Origin: Avena insularis
Lineage: Eukaryota; Streptophyta; Magnoliopsida; Poales; Poaceae
Assembly: GCA_023614405.1 (NCBI GenBank)
Contig: CM042685.1
Location: forward strand, 186,840,257 to 186,904,256
DNA length: 64,000 bases
Direction of reading: 5' to 3'
A model generated the notes under the pieces. It ran no database searches. It had not been told where the DNA came from and saw only the letters and a list, made by a program, of their open reading frames with translations. Below, in pieces: positions 1 to 13,000 of the stretch. How positions within the stretch are numbered: the stretch's first letter is position 1; every line of letters begins with the position of its first letter. The position numbers and the translations under genes were made by a program.

Positions 1-1886
1 ACAACTAAGTCAATGAACCTCCTGGGTGGAATGGGACTTGAATTGGTGGTTTTTGGTTGACTGGTTACACAAGGCCCATGGACATGGTTTACCTTGTGTA
101 TCACACTTGTGGTATGCCACCCAGGCACAAAGGGATTTGGAGGCCAAGTGTTGAGAAAGCTTACAGTGCAACCACTTGGCAATATGGGCTCTGCCTTGAT
201 CATATAGGTTGCTAGAACTTAGCCTTTTGGACAGTTGGTGGTAGTGGGAATGATAGGTTGGAGCGCGTCCATTTGGCTAAGGAAAGGCTTCTGAAAGGTC
301 CTGTCTTGGGAAACCAAGTCTGGTGGGGAAAGTGCACAACCTCTGCAGATGGAAAAATCTAAGTACTTAGCCAAGTCCATGGCAATGGACAACTTGAGCA
401 TCAAGACATGGAAGCTACAAGAATCTCATCACTCCAACTTCTAAGTAAAACTTGTGGGTGAACAAGGGTGAAGGACCCCAATGTCTATTGGTGGTTTCTT
501 GGGAAAGTTTTTGACAAAGAAAAACTTAGTGATTTCAACTAATAGGAAAACCCTATTTTGAGCAAAGCAAGCCAAGCTACACTTAGCCAAAATGCATATA
601 GTAATATAGTCCACTTAAAAATTTACTAAGGTATCACTTGCCAATACTATTCCAAAGTATTGACCCACTGTGGCTGTAACTTGTGATGTTGTAGGTTACT
701 CCGATGATGATTAGGTGTCATGAGTCTACACTCAACATGCTTGCCTGTGGCACATGAAGATGAAGACTTATGTTTAATTACTTATTCCAAAAACTCTTGT
801 ATTAGGCCTTTGGCCCTGAGTTGTAAAAGACTATGTTTTATCTCTGGAATGAATGTAATAAACGACCTTTGTATCTGTGTACTTCATCTTAAACTGTGGA
901 TGCTAGCATTGATCCAGGGACTAGCATTGCAATCACAGGGATCTTTTTTCCTTTACAAAGGAGGGATCTTACAATTTATGTGGGCATGGTGTACACCAAG
1001 GAGGCATGCGAGGTCGCGAAGGGGTCAGTGATTGTCTTGGATCATCTTCTTGGCCCCACATCATGGAATTGTGGATGGGAATAAGCTGCCTGATTGTGCA
1101 ACAAAGAGTTGATCTCTCATGGGTAAAGTAACGCACCTATGAAGAGTGTAAAAACTGTAACTTGTTACTCCCTGTTTCGGGAAGGAGCTGCGAACGCGGC
1201 GGGAAAGGAACTCCATGAAATTTCTGGTAAACCCGTGAAGGCTGACTGACATAGCTTTTTAGAATAAAAGCAACCTTTGAAGAAATGTTTACGAAAACTT
1301 GGATTGCCTATGACCTACGGTCTGTGGCTGTAGATATAGTGCATCAAACACTCCTTTTCTAGTGAACTTGCTGAGTATGCTCGTACTCAACGTATCTTCT
1401 TAACCCTTGCTAGATTCTGAAGCCATTAAGATGACGTCTACATCAAGTTATGCTCCAGGAATCTTCAACCAAAGCTAAAGCTCTTCAAGGAAGTCAAGAA
1501 ATTCAACATATACATCAACTCAAGTGAAGACGAAGTTACTGATTAGATAGGAATATAATCTCTAACCATAGAACCTATTTCTGTAGCGTATTGCAATAGA
1601 AGCAATGCCAGACCATTAGTTAGCACACTAGTCTAAATAGTATGATAGTATTTGAGTTATTTATTTCTGATTCTTCTTGGTAAGAAGTTTCTTTCTCTCT
1701 CTCTAACCTAGAGTGCTCTTTGGATCTTGTGTAAAGAGTGAGTTGTAACCTTTAACCATGTATTGGACCTGTTGTGTTTCTGTTGTACCACTCTGAGGGA
1801 TGTAATATTAGTGAACGGTGTTTCATTGGTGTTATGTCAACGACTATAGTATACTACATCATGCAGTGGTATGCTGGGTCACCGCA
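1..1886 (+). repeat. 3' part of the E1 5' LTR
   Basis: The segment ends in ACCGCA three bases before a tRNA-Met primer site, as a 5' LTR should. Bases 1540-1886 are repeated at the end of the 3' LTR. Bases 1-1539 have no counterpart there. No credible gene is present; the short open frames are fragmentary. The simplest explanation is that the 3' LTR suffered an internal deletion. A chimeric 5' LTR is the alternative. Confidence 0.6.
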
Positions 1887-1888
1887 GT

Positions 1889-1900
1889 TGGTATCAGAGC
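1889..1900 (+). promoter_or_regulatory. Primer binding site, initiator tRNA-Met (E1)
   Basis: TGGTATCAGAGC is complementary to the 3' end of plant initiator tRNA-Met. It starts two bases after the LTR end, the normal spacing for starting minus-strand DNA synthesis. Confidence 0.9.
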
Positions 1901-2122
1901 ATATGCTTTGACCTTAGGTTGGAAACCTAGTAAATGGGTAGAACTTGTAGGACTTATACATGCAAGAATAAAGAGTTCTCTAGTGATATGAGGGATATTC
2001 ACTTGAGAATAATCCTGTCATGTTGCTAGTGCGATAATTCTTTAGTATGATTGCAATTCCGATCATTACCCAAGAGTTTTAACTCTATGTGACTGATGAT
2101 AATTTCTTATCTACAGTTCCAC

Positions 2123-3257
2123 ATGGCACCTCGATATCCACCCCGAAATGTTCAAGTGATGAACATGACACTGAATGACTATGGAGGGGATTGGACGGAT
2201 AATCTCCGACAACTTCTATGGAGTTTGGACTGTGAATTAAGACTTTTGGTCAAGATTTACAGTTACTATGATGGGCAGGTATTAGCTAAATACCGTGTCA
2301 TGATCATGTTACCCAAGAAGTTAGGACTTAAGGGAGAAATGCCATCAGGAGAGGCAAGGTGCATGGCATCTGCATATCAGATTGCCGTAGCAGCAGCCAT
2401 AAACATGATCCGAGAACAGAAATCCCAAGCTCTAGAAGGTAGTACTCACACCATTATACCCCATGAAACCTCAAACCCAGAGCGTGAGATAGATCACTCT
2501 ACTTTAGTCCAAACTGAACCCACTCTAGCTATAGACTATATGGATCGTTATCAGTCTTCGCTAAACACTTATCATAACACTCACCATGTCTTAGTTTAGG
2601 AACTGGATACGATCATTGAGTATTTTATCGATCCTGATAAGGCAATAACACGTAGGAAGAAGTTATAAAGAAGCTAGGCATCCGAAATACATACCTTCAG
2701 GAGAAGCGTATGAGGAAACTGAGTTTGATGATCCACACTCAGAAAACTATGCCTACTACCAAAATGAATTCAAGCCACCTGAAGATCTATGGACCAAGTA
2801 CAACTCCGAACAATAGGAATGGGCTGGAGTTATTCCAAATAACCCTAAGCAAAACCAGTATAAATAGGGAGTAGAGTATCAAGGTGGAACCATAGGAAAT
2901 CCTATACCTTGTGATACAGGTATCGGAGAAGAGACCAACTATAACCATAGAGAGCCTTATGGACCATATGGGGGTGATACCAATCCAATCAACTTAGAAG
3001 AGCATTCTGATAGCTACTATACCAATATGTACGAATGGATCCAAGAAAAAACCAAGGATCCAACTTACTTTGAGGAAGCATTGCCGGAAAACCAGGAATA
3101 TCCTGTAGAAGATTACGCCAACTCTAGTCATTTTTCAATGACTAATCTCAGTCTCGGTACTTCTAATCAAGAATATGCACCTCTTGGATGCTCTTACACT
3201 CCAGAAGGCAGTAGTAAGACTTCACGTCATCATGGACGAAACTCCAGGAAGCACTAG
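2123..3257 (+). pseudogene. Decayed ORF of E1, non-pol
   Basis: An ATG at 2123 opens about 159 codons (to 2599). Further coding-like text in another frame covers roughly 2700-2820 and 3027-3257, so the original ORF was probably about 370 codons and is now split by at least one frameshift and a stop near 2815. The first part is basic to neutral. The last part is rich in Glu, Asp, Tyr, Asn and Pro. I see no zinc knuckle, protease DSG or RT motif. Its position just after the primer site is that of gag, so it may be a gag-like or element-specific protein. Its function is unknown and I do not recognise a domain. Confidence 0.45.
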
Positions 3258-4940
3258 AGGAAGATGAAAGTAAGAAAGGAACGGCATCCCAAGGGATGAG
3301 TGCTTGAATAATGTACATAGAGGGTAATGCGTATTGTAGTTTGAAGTGTTTGCCGAAATAAGTGAGGATGTAATCACAAGAATAGAAAGTTCTTGTAAGA
3401 TAGTTGTGTAATATAGGTGAGGAGAAAACCGTTGGAACATCTAGTACATTTGTAAATTATTTAAAACCTATGTATAATACATGGTATATGTTTTGTTGTT
3501 TATCGACTTTTGGATGTTCTTGAATCTTCTTGATTGACTAGATCTGTACATGAAGTGGACTTGGTGTGCAAATTCATGATGTAACACCCAGTTATTACTT
3601 GATGTCATAGACCTAGATAGGGATGGGAATTCGTGTAAAGGAGTGACTAGTTCCAAAGACCAAGATGGAGACTTCTATGAAGGATGAAGCAAAATATAAG
3701 GAGTATTAGCGCCGTTTGAAGGATAGGTCAAGGTCAGGATATTCTTAGCCAGCTATGAGAAGGAAGATTAATGTACTAAATATAAGGAACAACAAGAAGG
3801 GATGAACTTAAGGTTCAATCAAGTAGGTGATATTACTAAGGAATTAATAAAGTAGTAATACCTAGTTCATGCAAGTATCATGAATAGGTGCAAAGCAGAA
3901 GTTTTGGAACTTAAATGGTATTCAAGATCTGACAATTCAGAGAGAATGCCAGTAGTATGTCGGAAACCGTAGGGTAATACCTACAACCTAGGATGATCCA
4001 CAACTGGTATTTGATTCATAGTCAGTTTTTAAATCCACAGTTGGTATTTTGTCCGCAGTTGGTATTTAGTTAACTTAGTTAACCAGATCTTCTTAAAAGT
4101 TGCATAAAGAGCATAAAACTTGGCTTAAGTTAATTAAGACATAAATGAGTATAAAATTGAAGCAACCGTCTTTCGAGATGCTTCGCAAAGTGAGACCTAT
4201 CCAAGCGAAAATGTCCAATAGTAAGTAGACAAATAATGCTGAAAGATTTGTTTCAGATATCCACAATTGTGTGGATACACCGTACAATCTTTCATCAGAC
4301 CGTAATTAGGTAAAGTATAAACTGAACAGAGACCAACATTCTAGTTATAAAGCCAATAAACACTATGTAGACAATTTAAAGACTATTAGTAAACCCTAAG
4401 GGGGAGAGTAGACATTATAAATGAAACGTGAAAAAGTACTATAGGTGATAATGAAAGATCATCTAAAGCTTAATAAGGTAAAAGCTTGAAGGTGATAAAA
4501 GATTAATCCTAACCGACTAATTCTAGAAGAAACAACTCTTAAGTGATCCTTAAGAGGTAATAAAGCACATCCAATTGGACAAGTATTGAGGAACAAGAAA
4601 TTCCAATGGGTATGGACTAAATGAGTTCAAATCCAATCTTGGAAGGAGTGCCAGTACAACTCATTTAATGAAAAATCAAAGATTAGTCTTTTGATCACAA
4701 GTATTGTCTAATAAAATTTGGAACCCTGTTTTAGTGAGACTCCCTGGACCTTATATAGAATAATAAGGAGTTTGATGATTAAATAAAAATAGTTGGATTA
4801 GGATACCTAATCAGGATATAGAATACCACAATTATTTCCATTTAAGGTTATCATGGAGTTGAGAAATACCGTAAACCACACAAGTCAATTCCTTACTCCA
4901 AAACATGAGAGTTTACGAACTTCGAGGATGAAGTTTATTT
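3258..4940 (+). other. E1 internal non-coding sequence
   Basis: AT-rich sequence between the decayed ORF and the polypurine tract. It shows no open frame of note, no pol motif and no obvious tandem repeat. It is probably the remnant of the non-autonomous element's spacer. Confidence 0.5.
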
Positions 4941-4953
4941 TAAGGGGAGAGTC
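4941..4953 (+). promoter_or_regulatory. Polypurine tract of E1
   Basis: TAAGGGGAGAGTC lies directly before the TGTAACATCCC that starts the 3' LTR. This is the expected place and composition for the plus-strand primer. Confidence 0.7.
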
Positions 4954-7900
4954 TGTAACATCCCAGCATTAGAGCTCAGAAATAAGCTAAACCCAAATGT
5001 GTGCATTGCATTCATGCATAGAAAATCCGAATAATTTTCGTGCTTTTGAACAAAACCTGTCAAAGTGATTGAAGCTTCTCTCAAATTGATGGAATTGAGG
5101 TAGATCATCAAGTTGACTGTGATAAGTTTCAATATGACCTTTGCCAAAACCTTATTTGGGTACACATGATTTGATCTAGGGGTAGATCAAATATAATAAA
5201 AATGTCACTCATAATGCATTGCTTAATGACTGATATCTGATCCTTAAGGGATCAGATCATAATATTCCTCACAACAACTTATGAATACCAAGTTTAGATT
5301 ACAACTCAAGTAATAAGAATGTAATGACTAATCCTGACCTCTCTTATTCCTATCTATTCTTACTATGAGTATCATGGTAATACCTAACTTTAACTCTTTA
5401 GTGTGATTGAGTAGGAAAGAAACCAAGTCAAGATCATGCACCATGTATATTTCTTTCCATATCAATCCTTATGGAATCCTATCTCAATATCTGTTGTTCA
5501 TCAATGTTGAGTAATCAACTATTGATTCACCAATTCTTAATCTATCAACTCTTGACCATATCATAGCATACATTTAAGTGCCTATAAAGAAACAACTAAG
5601 AAGAGGTAAATAGTAATGATAGTTGTATATATCATCTATAGGATGGGAGTGATTAAAGAGAATCAAATCAATATGATAATTGATGGAGTTAAAATTAGTC
5701 CTAAATGAATAGAAGAGTTATTTAGATTATATAGTTTTATGGTAATAAATAAAATTACAAGGAGGAATCCTGAAGATAGTTACCAGTATTAATTCTATTG
5801 GATCAAGTGGGCATAGTCCATGAATAAACAACCCTTAATCCAATAAGAGATACTAAGAGGATAATTTCCATACAATTGTAAAGTTGTATTGATGAAGCCT
5901 TGACTAGATCATTAGAAACCTAAACCATAAGGGATCAAAGGATTATAATGATCATGCTTTAGTCACCAAGATTGAATGCTTATATCTTGTATAAGTAAAA
6001 TTGGTGGGTAAAACTTGATTGAACTCTAATATGAGATATTGGAGTCAAGTATAGGTAAGATTGTATGATTAAGATGATGTTAGAGCAGCATTGAATTATA
6101 GAGTTAGTATTTTCCTGTAGGAAAATAGTAAACACTTGAGGTGGAGTAGGATTGGATGTATATCTAATTATAAACCCATATACTAGAGTAATATTAGTGG
6201 TGGATGATTATGGAAGAATAGGAATGGAGTTAGAAGTAGCCACCTGTTGGATTGAATGTTATCATCAGAAGAGTAGTTGATATAATCAAGTCTAGATAGG
6301 TGAAGATCATGAAATGCTTTAGTGTCAAACTCATTGGATTCATCAATGAGTTTAGAAGAATAAAAGGTGGATAGGATGATTCTTGTGAAGTAAAGTTCAT
6401 CATGCTAACCATGATGATGGATAGGAAAAAGTAGTATATCTAGGAAAGGAATTCCTTAATTAGAAGTCCAGGATTGTGAACTATGTAAGATAGGAATTCT
6501 TGGTAAACACTAAACCCTAAATATATGATCAAGCTTAACATCCACCTCCTCTGTTGGACACATCATATTATTTCCACAAAGCCTTATAGGAATATTTTCT
6601 ATAGCAAATCACCTAAGCACATCTCTGACATTTCCAATTGTCTTAACCATATGTGTTTAGGAGATATTATTATCAATTCTTTTCCATAAATAATTTTAGT
6701 TAATAACTTCCTATTTTAAAAAGGTAATACTATTAAAGATCACAAACAAAAGACAATATGCTTAGCTATTAAATCTTTACTCACATCAACAAAAGAATAT
6801 AAGAAAATTAAGAACCCTAAACCCTTGGGTAAACACTTACAATTAAAACCCTAAACTTCTATGTTTATCATAATAGAATATGTACATTGCCATTTTCTAA
6901 ATTAATGGGAGTAATATTAACCCTACTGATTTCCTTTGTATTTCATGCATCAAATAATGATATAGGATCATTATATATAAAAAATTTCTATTCCAACTAT
7001 GAGTTAACTAGAGTTAAGTTTTATAAAGAAATAAGGAAATATCCTATAATAAAGCAATGGTTTAGTATAGAAAGAAAATTAATAATAAAGGCTTCTACAA
7101 AATATTAAAAGGGATTCATGTAAAGAAAATAAAGAAATATAAAATATTCATCATTAAGATTTACAAATAAATATCAATCAATATAAATTGTTGCTGCAAA
7201 TATTCAGCAAGTAAACTTTGTTAGAAAAGTTCAAATTAAAGATGCAAATTCAAATCTGTAAACAAAACAGAATATAGAAAAAAAAGAAAAAACCAGGAAA
7301 AAACAGAAGGAGACCAAATCTGGCCCATGGCCCAACTTCCTTCTCCTTATCCACTACTCACGAGCACCCCGCAGTAGCTACCTCGGCCCAGTAACCAGCC
7401 TGACTCCTCTCACTTAGTGACTGACGAGTGGGCCAGCGTGGGGACTGCGGATCAAGAGAGTAAATGTTCCAGTTTTTTTCGTAAATATCGCATCGTCGTC
7501 TACCCCGCCTACTGGAAGCAGCTCGCTGGCCGGAGCTCCGCTGTCGATGGACCGCCGTGCTGTGATGCGTGCTACTGCTCCTGGAAGGAAGGGATAAGAA
7601 TGCCACGATGCCATCTGTTCGTCCTCATCCCCATTTCCCCCTCTGCAGCTCTCTCTCTCAATTTCTTCATCAGTGTCGAAACCCTAGCTCGCCTCACTGT
7701 CGAGCCGCACCTTCCCACTCTCTTCCAAGTAGCCATGGAGATGCCCCGTACTCCGTAGATCCTCTGGGTGGAATCTTGCATCAAGGGGAGCACTGGAGAG
7801 GGCGATTAGATAGGAATATAATCTCCAACCATAGAACCTATTTCTGTAGCATTTTGCAATAGAAGCAATGCCAGACCATTAGTTAGCACACTAGTCTAAA

Positions 7901-8149
7901 TAGTATGATAGTATTTGAGTTCTTTATTTATGATTCTTCTTGGTAAGAAGTTTCTTTCTCTCTCTCTAACCTAGAGTGTTCTCTGGATCTTGTGTAAAGA
8001 GTGAGTTGTAACCTTTAGCCATGTATTGGACCTGTTGTGTTTCTGTTGTACCACTCGGAGGGATGTAATACTAGTGAAAGGTGTTTCATTGGTGTTATGT
8101 CAACGACTATAGTATACTACATCATGCAGTGGTATGCTGGGTCACCGCA
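4954..8149 (+). repeat. 3' LTR of E1
   Basis: It starts TGTAACATCCC after the polypurine tract and ends ACCGCA at 8149. Most of it is AT-rich with no credible coding, but about 7320-7800 is a GC-rich patch with CT-rich runs resembling a leader. The last 345 bp match the 5' LTR end. Compared with the 5' LTR it lacks the sequence seen at 1-1539, which suggests an internal deletion near 7804. Confidence 0.65.
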
Positions 8150-8254
8150 GGTAATCCACTTAAGGGAAACTTGTTGTTGTTCTACAAACCTCTGCACTTG
8201 GAGGCCCAACAACTGTCTACAAGAATAAAAGTGCGTAGACATCAAGCTCTTTTC

Positions 8255-8272
8255 TGGCGCCGTTGCCGGGGA
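8255..8272 (+). promoter_or_regulatory. Primer binding site, tRNA-Asp type
   Basis: TGGCGCCGTTGCCGGGGA is complementary to the 3' end of plant tRNA-Asp, the usual primer of Athila-type Gypsy elements. Confidence 0.85.
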
Positions 8273-8378
8273 GGTAAGGTAAAAGGTACTCACATCCTCT
8301 GGTGTTAGTGCTCGAAGTTATTTCCTTTAGATTCTGCAGTTTTGTCTTTTTGTTTCTTGTTTTCACTAGTTAGGCTTA

Positions 8379-9182
8379 ATGGAAAACAACAAAAAAATTA
8401 GAGAGCTTTATAGTATTTATCTTGAGTTAGGACATGAAGTGTTTGAAGAGAAAATTAAAAAACCTATGGAACTTTATTTGCATGCTAATAGCAATGTTAT
8501 TAGTATGAACTCTTTGGACACCATTATTGCTGATGTTATGGAAAAGTTTAAGCTTGGGGAAGCTAGTTTTTATGAAAATGATATTTTTAGCCCCCCAACT
8601 TTGGAAGATAGCTACTCTATTGCTTATGATGATACCAAACCTCCAATATATGATGATTACAATTATGAATATGGTATTTTCAGTCCACCTACTATTGAGG
8701 AGAAAATTGATTGTGATTACAATATGCCTCCTATATTTGATGATTATGGTGATGAGAATAATAATGATTGCTATTTTGTTGAATTTGCTCCCACTACAAT
8801 TGATAAGAATGACTATGCTTATGTGGAGAGTAATAATTATTATATGCATGTGGCTTATGATAAGAATGCTTTATGTGATAGTTGTATTGTTAATTTTATT
8901 CATGATGCTACTGAAAGTTATTATGAGAGAGGAAAACATGGTCCTATGCATCTCAATAATATTAAGTTTCCCCTCTTTATGTTGAAAGTCTTGAAGTTGC
9001 ACTTGTTTTGCTTTCCTATGCTTGGTGCTTTGTGCTTTCATGACTTGTTTATTTACAAGATTCCTATGCATAGGAAGTGGTTTAGACTTAAATGTGTTTT
9101 GAATTTGCTTCTTGATGCTCTCTTTTACTTCAATTCATATTTCTTATGTGAGCATCTTCTCAAACTATTGTGCCTAACTTAA
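8379..9182 (+). CDS. 267-aa protein of the Athila-like non-autonomous element, function unknown
   Basis: The ATG at 8379 opens an uninterrupted 267-codon frame in a region otherwise full of broken genes. The N-terminus (about 1-55) is Lys/Glu-rich and probably helical. The middle (about 65-160) is very acidic, rich in Asp, Tyr and Asn, with repeated short motifs: FSPPT twice and PPI(Y/F)DDY twice. The C-terminal 75 residues are hydrophobic and Cys/Phe/Leu-rich, with a possible membrane or packed helical segment, followed by basic residues near HRKW. There is no RT, protease, integrase or zinc-knuckle motif. Similar proteins occur in abundant non-autonomous elements of wheat relatives (memory only). 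It could be a specialised Gag-like or accessory protein. I do not assign a function. Confidence 0.6.
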   Translation: MENNKKIRELYSIYLELGHEVFEEKIKKPMELYLHANSNVISMNSLDTIIADVMEKFKLGEASFYENDIFSPPTLEDSYSIAYDDTKPPIYDDYNYEYGIFSPPTIEEKIDCDYNMPPIFDDYGDENNNDCYFVEFAPTTIDKNDYAYVESNNYYMHVAYDKNALCDSCIVNFIHDATESYYERGKHGPMHLNNIKFPLFMLKVLKLHLFCFPMLGALCFHDLFIYKIPMHRKWFRLKCVLNLLLDALFYFNSYFLCEHLLKLLCLT

Positions 9183-10043
9183 AGGCGTTAAAGAAAAGTA
9201 CTTGTTGGGAGATAACCCAAGAGTTTTTTTAAGTATTGGAATTTATTACTTCTATAATGACCTCTCCTTATCCTTTTTGTTTGATTTTTTGTGCCAAGGA
9301 TGACCTCTAATGAGAGGAAAGTAAGATTTGGGGAGTTGCTGTCCCGAAACAGATTTTGGTCCTCCACCAAAAAAATTCATGAGGTGTCTCTATAACTCGG
9401 ATTGAGCTGAAAATTTACGAATAAACCCCTTAGTATGTTAGATAACTTTAGTTAGTTCAACACTTTTTGATTTGAGCAACGGAAGATGTTCGAAAAAATC
9501 GGTTTCTACCTGCTGGTCTGTTTTGTCAGATTTCTGCCATTATTTGCATTTGCTTCTTATTGATTCCTTTTTGAGTTATCTTTTGGGGATTTGAGCTTTT
9601 TGAAGGATTTGCTACTGTAGATTGTGTTTTTAGTGAAAATACTTGCTATTACAAAGCTTTTCCTAAAGGTCTATTATCTTTTGAATACACTAATGTTGCT
9701 AATGAAGATTGTGTGAAGTTTTGTATGAAGGAAAAAATTCAGTTGTAGAGAAAGAATGATGTAATGAGATGAAGAATGGACAAAATCTCAATCTTGGGGA
9801 TGCCACCCCGGTGTCACCCTAATAAATATTCAAGAGGTACAAGCGTAAAAGCTTGCGGATGCCTAAGGCATCCCCTTCTTCATCAATAAAAATCTCAAGT
9901 CTTTCTAGACACTTCGTTTTTATTGTTTCATGCACAGTTGTGTTGTTTTTGGAGCGTCTTAGTTTTCGTTTTTGGTATTTGTTTGATTAGTTTGCTTGAA
10001 AAAAGTTGGTTGGTTACACCACACTTCTTTTGGAGAGAGACAC
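9183..10043 (+). other. 3' non-coding part of the Athila-like element
   Basis: T-rich sequence following the ORF. It holds no gene. The copy stops at 10043, where the next LTR starts with TGTAAC. Confidence 0.5.
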
Positions 10044-13000
10044 TGTAACACCACGGTTCTGAAAAGACCGTAGCTTCTATGTGACATGCCAATCCCTGGA
10101 TCGGTTCATTGGCTCACAATAGAATAAAGATGAATAACATAGCAAAATATCCATGTATCATAAATAACGAAGATCCAGAGTATCATTATTACAGTAAAGT
10201 CTTAGCTCAAGGCTAGTCAACTTATTCAAGTAGCAACATAAATATAGTAAATCCTCCATTCTTCAAATTGCCCACAAGTGAACAAGTGCCGAGTGGAGTA
10301 CCATGGCCTAAATCGATCACTCAAAATCGGTATATCCTGCAACATGAAACGTAGCAGCCCCGAAGGGTCAATACATGGAATGTATGGCAAGTAGAGCTAT
10401 TAAAGGAGACAATAGAGCTAATATCTACATGCATATCTGGCAAGTGGAGCTGTGGCTATCTTGCATTTGCAAATACCTTTGTCCTACTTTCTTAAACAAT
10501 TTTTGATTTTCTTTGGAAAGATCCCAATTAAGTTAACTCATCAACATTAAAGCAATTAGGAAATTAGAATGAGCGAGAAACATGTCATGAAATCAATATC
10601 AAGCAACTCAGATGTCCATAACCGGGGACACGGCTAATCGATTAGTTTATACACCCTGCAGGGGTTAGTACACTTTACCCATGTGACTTGGCTAGCCCAG
10701 CTCGTACCACCACTCTCATATTGGGTGATGATAGGGAGAAGTCCAAGAAGGGACCGTTCGGGAAGTAGCTCCCCAAACCCGACACACACCGGTCCAACCT
10801 ACCAAAATTCTACATCTCTGGATACGTGGGTTCGAGTTACCACAACCTACTGAGTCCAACCAACCGCCCATTTCATTATTGGCACATGGTTGTACACGTA
10901 AGCTACAAAATAAAGAAGCCAATCATTTTCTCTTGATACCTGGGCGCCTTTCCGCAATGATACCACCAAAATTATCAATCCCATCACACCCAGGAGATTC
11001 ATTGATTAAGTTGTTAGTTTTCGCAAACCAACACATTTAGAAACAACTTTCAGTGATGTAACCCAGCCCTCGTTCATCATTGCATGGCTAAGCACATCTA
11101 CCAACGGTGGCTCATCTACAGGAAAACCCTACCACATAATAGGACATAGCATAGCGATAGTATTATCCTACACATGCATTCTACAAAATACACAACAATG
11201 CAATGAAAGTAATAGGACCATATCATGAACAAGGTAGCATCTACTTGCCTTGGCTGTAGCGATCGAACAAACAATCCACACACGAGCAAGCGTTACACTC
11301 GTCACAATCTACACGATACAATTGCAATCACATAAACAAACCAAACACAATCATATACAAACAATGACAATGCAAGATGCATGCATGACAAGTTGTACAA
11401 TGTTACAGTAATTTCATATATTCTTATTCAGTATACCTACTGTATGCATGCATGGAAAACATTTTAAGTGCATAGAAAATAAAGCATGCAATTTTAAATG
11501 CCCAAACAATTGAGCTATAACCCAAATATTTAGCCACTGCTAATAAACTGTTTGTAAAATCTTGGAAAAATATCCACTGTGTAGGCAACCTAAACTAGAA
11601 CCAGTACCAATTGGAATCACTCAAAAAGGATTTATATAATTCCCTGGGTAATTAAAATACTACAGTAAGCCTTTTTATAGATTCTGCAAATTCCAATACT
11701 ATAAGACTACCTTTTTAACTCACTGTAAGATTCCTCTTGTTCTACTGATTCCAGGGACATCTTATTTGCAATTTTTGGAGTTGTAGAACTTTTTCTATGA
11801 ATTTAATACTCTAAAAAGGACATTAAACTATTTAATTAACCAAGACAAATCCTTGCTGTAAAAATATAAAACAACTGTACAGCAATATTCTATGTGAAAC
11901 ACTGAATCCATACATATTTTATTTTCAATTTTTGTCCCAGTAGATTATTTTCTATGGATTTTACAAGATTCATATAATTTCTGCTAAAAATAATTCGAAT
12001 TAAAGATCTCAGTCAACTGTGACCGTTTGACCACGCCGACGTGGCGCTGACCAGTCAGCGCCCTGGGCTGACTAGTCAACGGTCCGTCTGGACCGTTGGA
12101 TGGTGATCGGAGGGCAGAGGAGGCGCGCTAGGGGGAGGGCTCACCGGAGCAGTCGGTGGTGGCGGCGATGGTCGGGGCGACGGCGGCGGGCGGTGAGACG
12201 ACATCGGGGGCGAGGTGGTGGAGCTCCTCGAGGTGGCGGCGCGGACTCCCGCGTCCGTGGGCGGTGATGGTTCGTGGCTGGAGCGTGGCGGCGTCGGTAG
12301 CGACGGTGGAGGGATCGCGGCGGCGTCAGGCCTGCGGGGGAAGAAGGGGAGACAGGTCAGGGGTGGCCAGCAGCGACTCCCAGCGGGCGAGCAAGGCGAG
12401 GGGGGGCAGCGGCGTCGGTGCTTACCGAGCTCGAAGGCGGCGGCGGCGGGTCGCAAACTCCGGCGAGAAATTTCTCGGCGATGGCGGTGGGGTAGATGGC
12501 GATTTTTGGGGGGTTTGGAAGAGGAGAACTCGGAGATTGATATAGGCAAAAATTCCAGAGAAAATCGGTTCGAAAACGGCCTGATTCCGGAGGAATCGGA
12601 GCTGTCTACGAGTTGGAGAAGAACACGCTGACGCGTGGGGCCCACGCGTCAGTGACGCGCGGTGGCTGACAGCGCGGGCCCGCTCGTCAGCGGGGCTGGC
12701 AGGCGGCGACAACGCCTACTATCCATACGCCTGGCCGCTGCGGGCATTCGCGCCTTTGCCGGGATTCTTGGGCTGGCAGGGCCACTGGGCAGCAAGGGCT
12801 GGCTGCACTGGCTCGCCCATTTCTCTTTTTTTTTTCTTTTTCTTTTTCTTTTTCCTGATGAATTCCTTAACTGAATTTATCTGAGAGAAATTGTCTAATA
12901 TAAGCTGAAAATTCAGATCGCTACGAAGCTCCGATTGAGGCGATTCAAAGTGCTACGGGTTTGTGACGGAACCCTCTACGCACCTGTGCCTTCCAAACAA

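Larger units (their letters stand above)
1..8149 (+). mobile_element. E1: non-autonomous Gypsy-like LTR retrotransposon (5' end outside the window)
   Basis: An LTR end, a primer site, a short internal region and a 3' LTR lie in the expected order on the plus strand. The last 347 bp before the primer site (about 1540-1886) match the last 345 bp of the 3' LTR (about 7805-8149) almost base for base, which ties the two ends together. The 3.07 kb internal region (1887-4953) encodes no recognisable protease, reverse transcriptase or integrase, so the element must have been mobilised in trans. The LTR start TGTAACATCCC and the tRNA-Met primer site suit a Tekay-like Gypsy lineage of grasses. That lineage is an inference from sequence character. 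The 5 bases after the element are GGTAA, but the matching target duplication would lie left of base 1. Confidence 0.7.
8150..10043 (+). mobile_element. Athila-like non-autonomous LTR element, truncated
   Basis: E1 ends at 8149 and a different element begins at once. Bases 8150-8244 look like the end of an LTR. A primer site for tRNA-Asp follows at 8255, then one ORF at 8379-9182. The 3' part (9183-10043) is non-coding. It includes text about aligned structures and a polypurine-like stretch before 10043, where a minus-strand Gypsy LTR cuts in. The tRNA-Asp primer is characteristic of Athila-type Gypsy elements. The absence of pol and the single short ORF mark a non-autonomous derivative common in Pooideae (family memory, not checked). 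Confidence 0.65.

Noticed and set aside
8427..8985. Ile/Met-rich frames overlapping the 267-codon ORF
   Set aside because: Low-complexity shadows of an AT-rich coding frame.
12076..12712. Proline/serine/arginine-rich open frames on both strands
   Set aside because: They overlap in several frames within a GC-rich LTR patch; low complexity and no domain, so chance frames.
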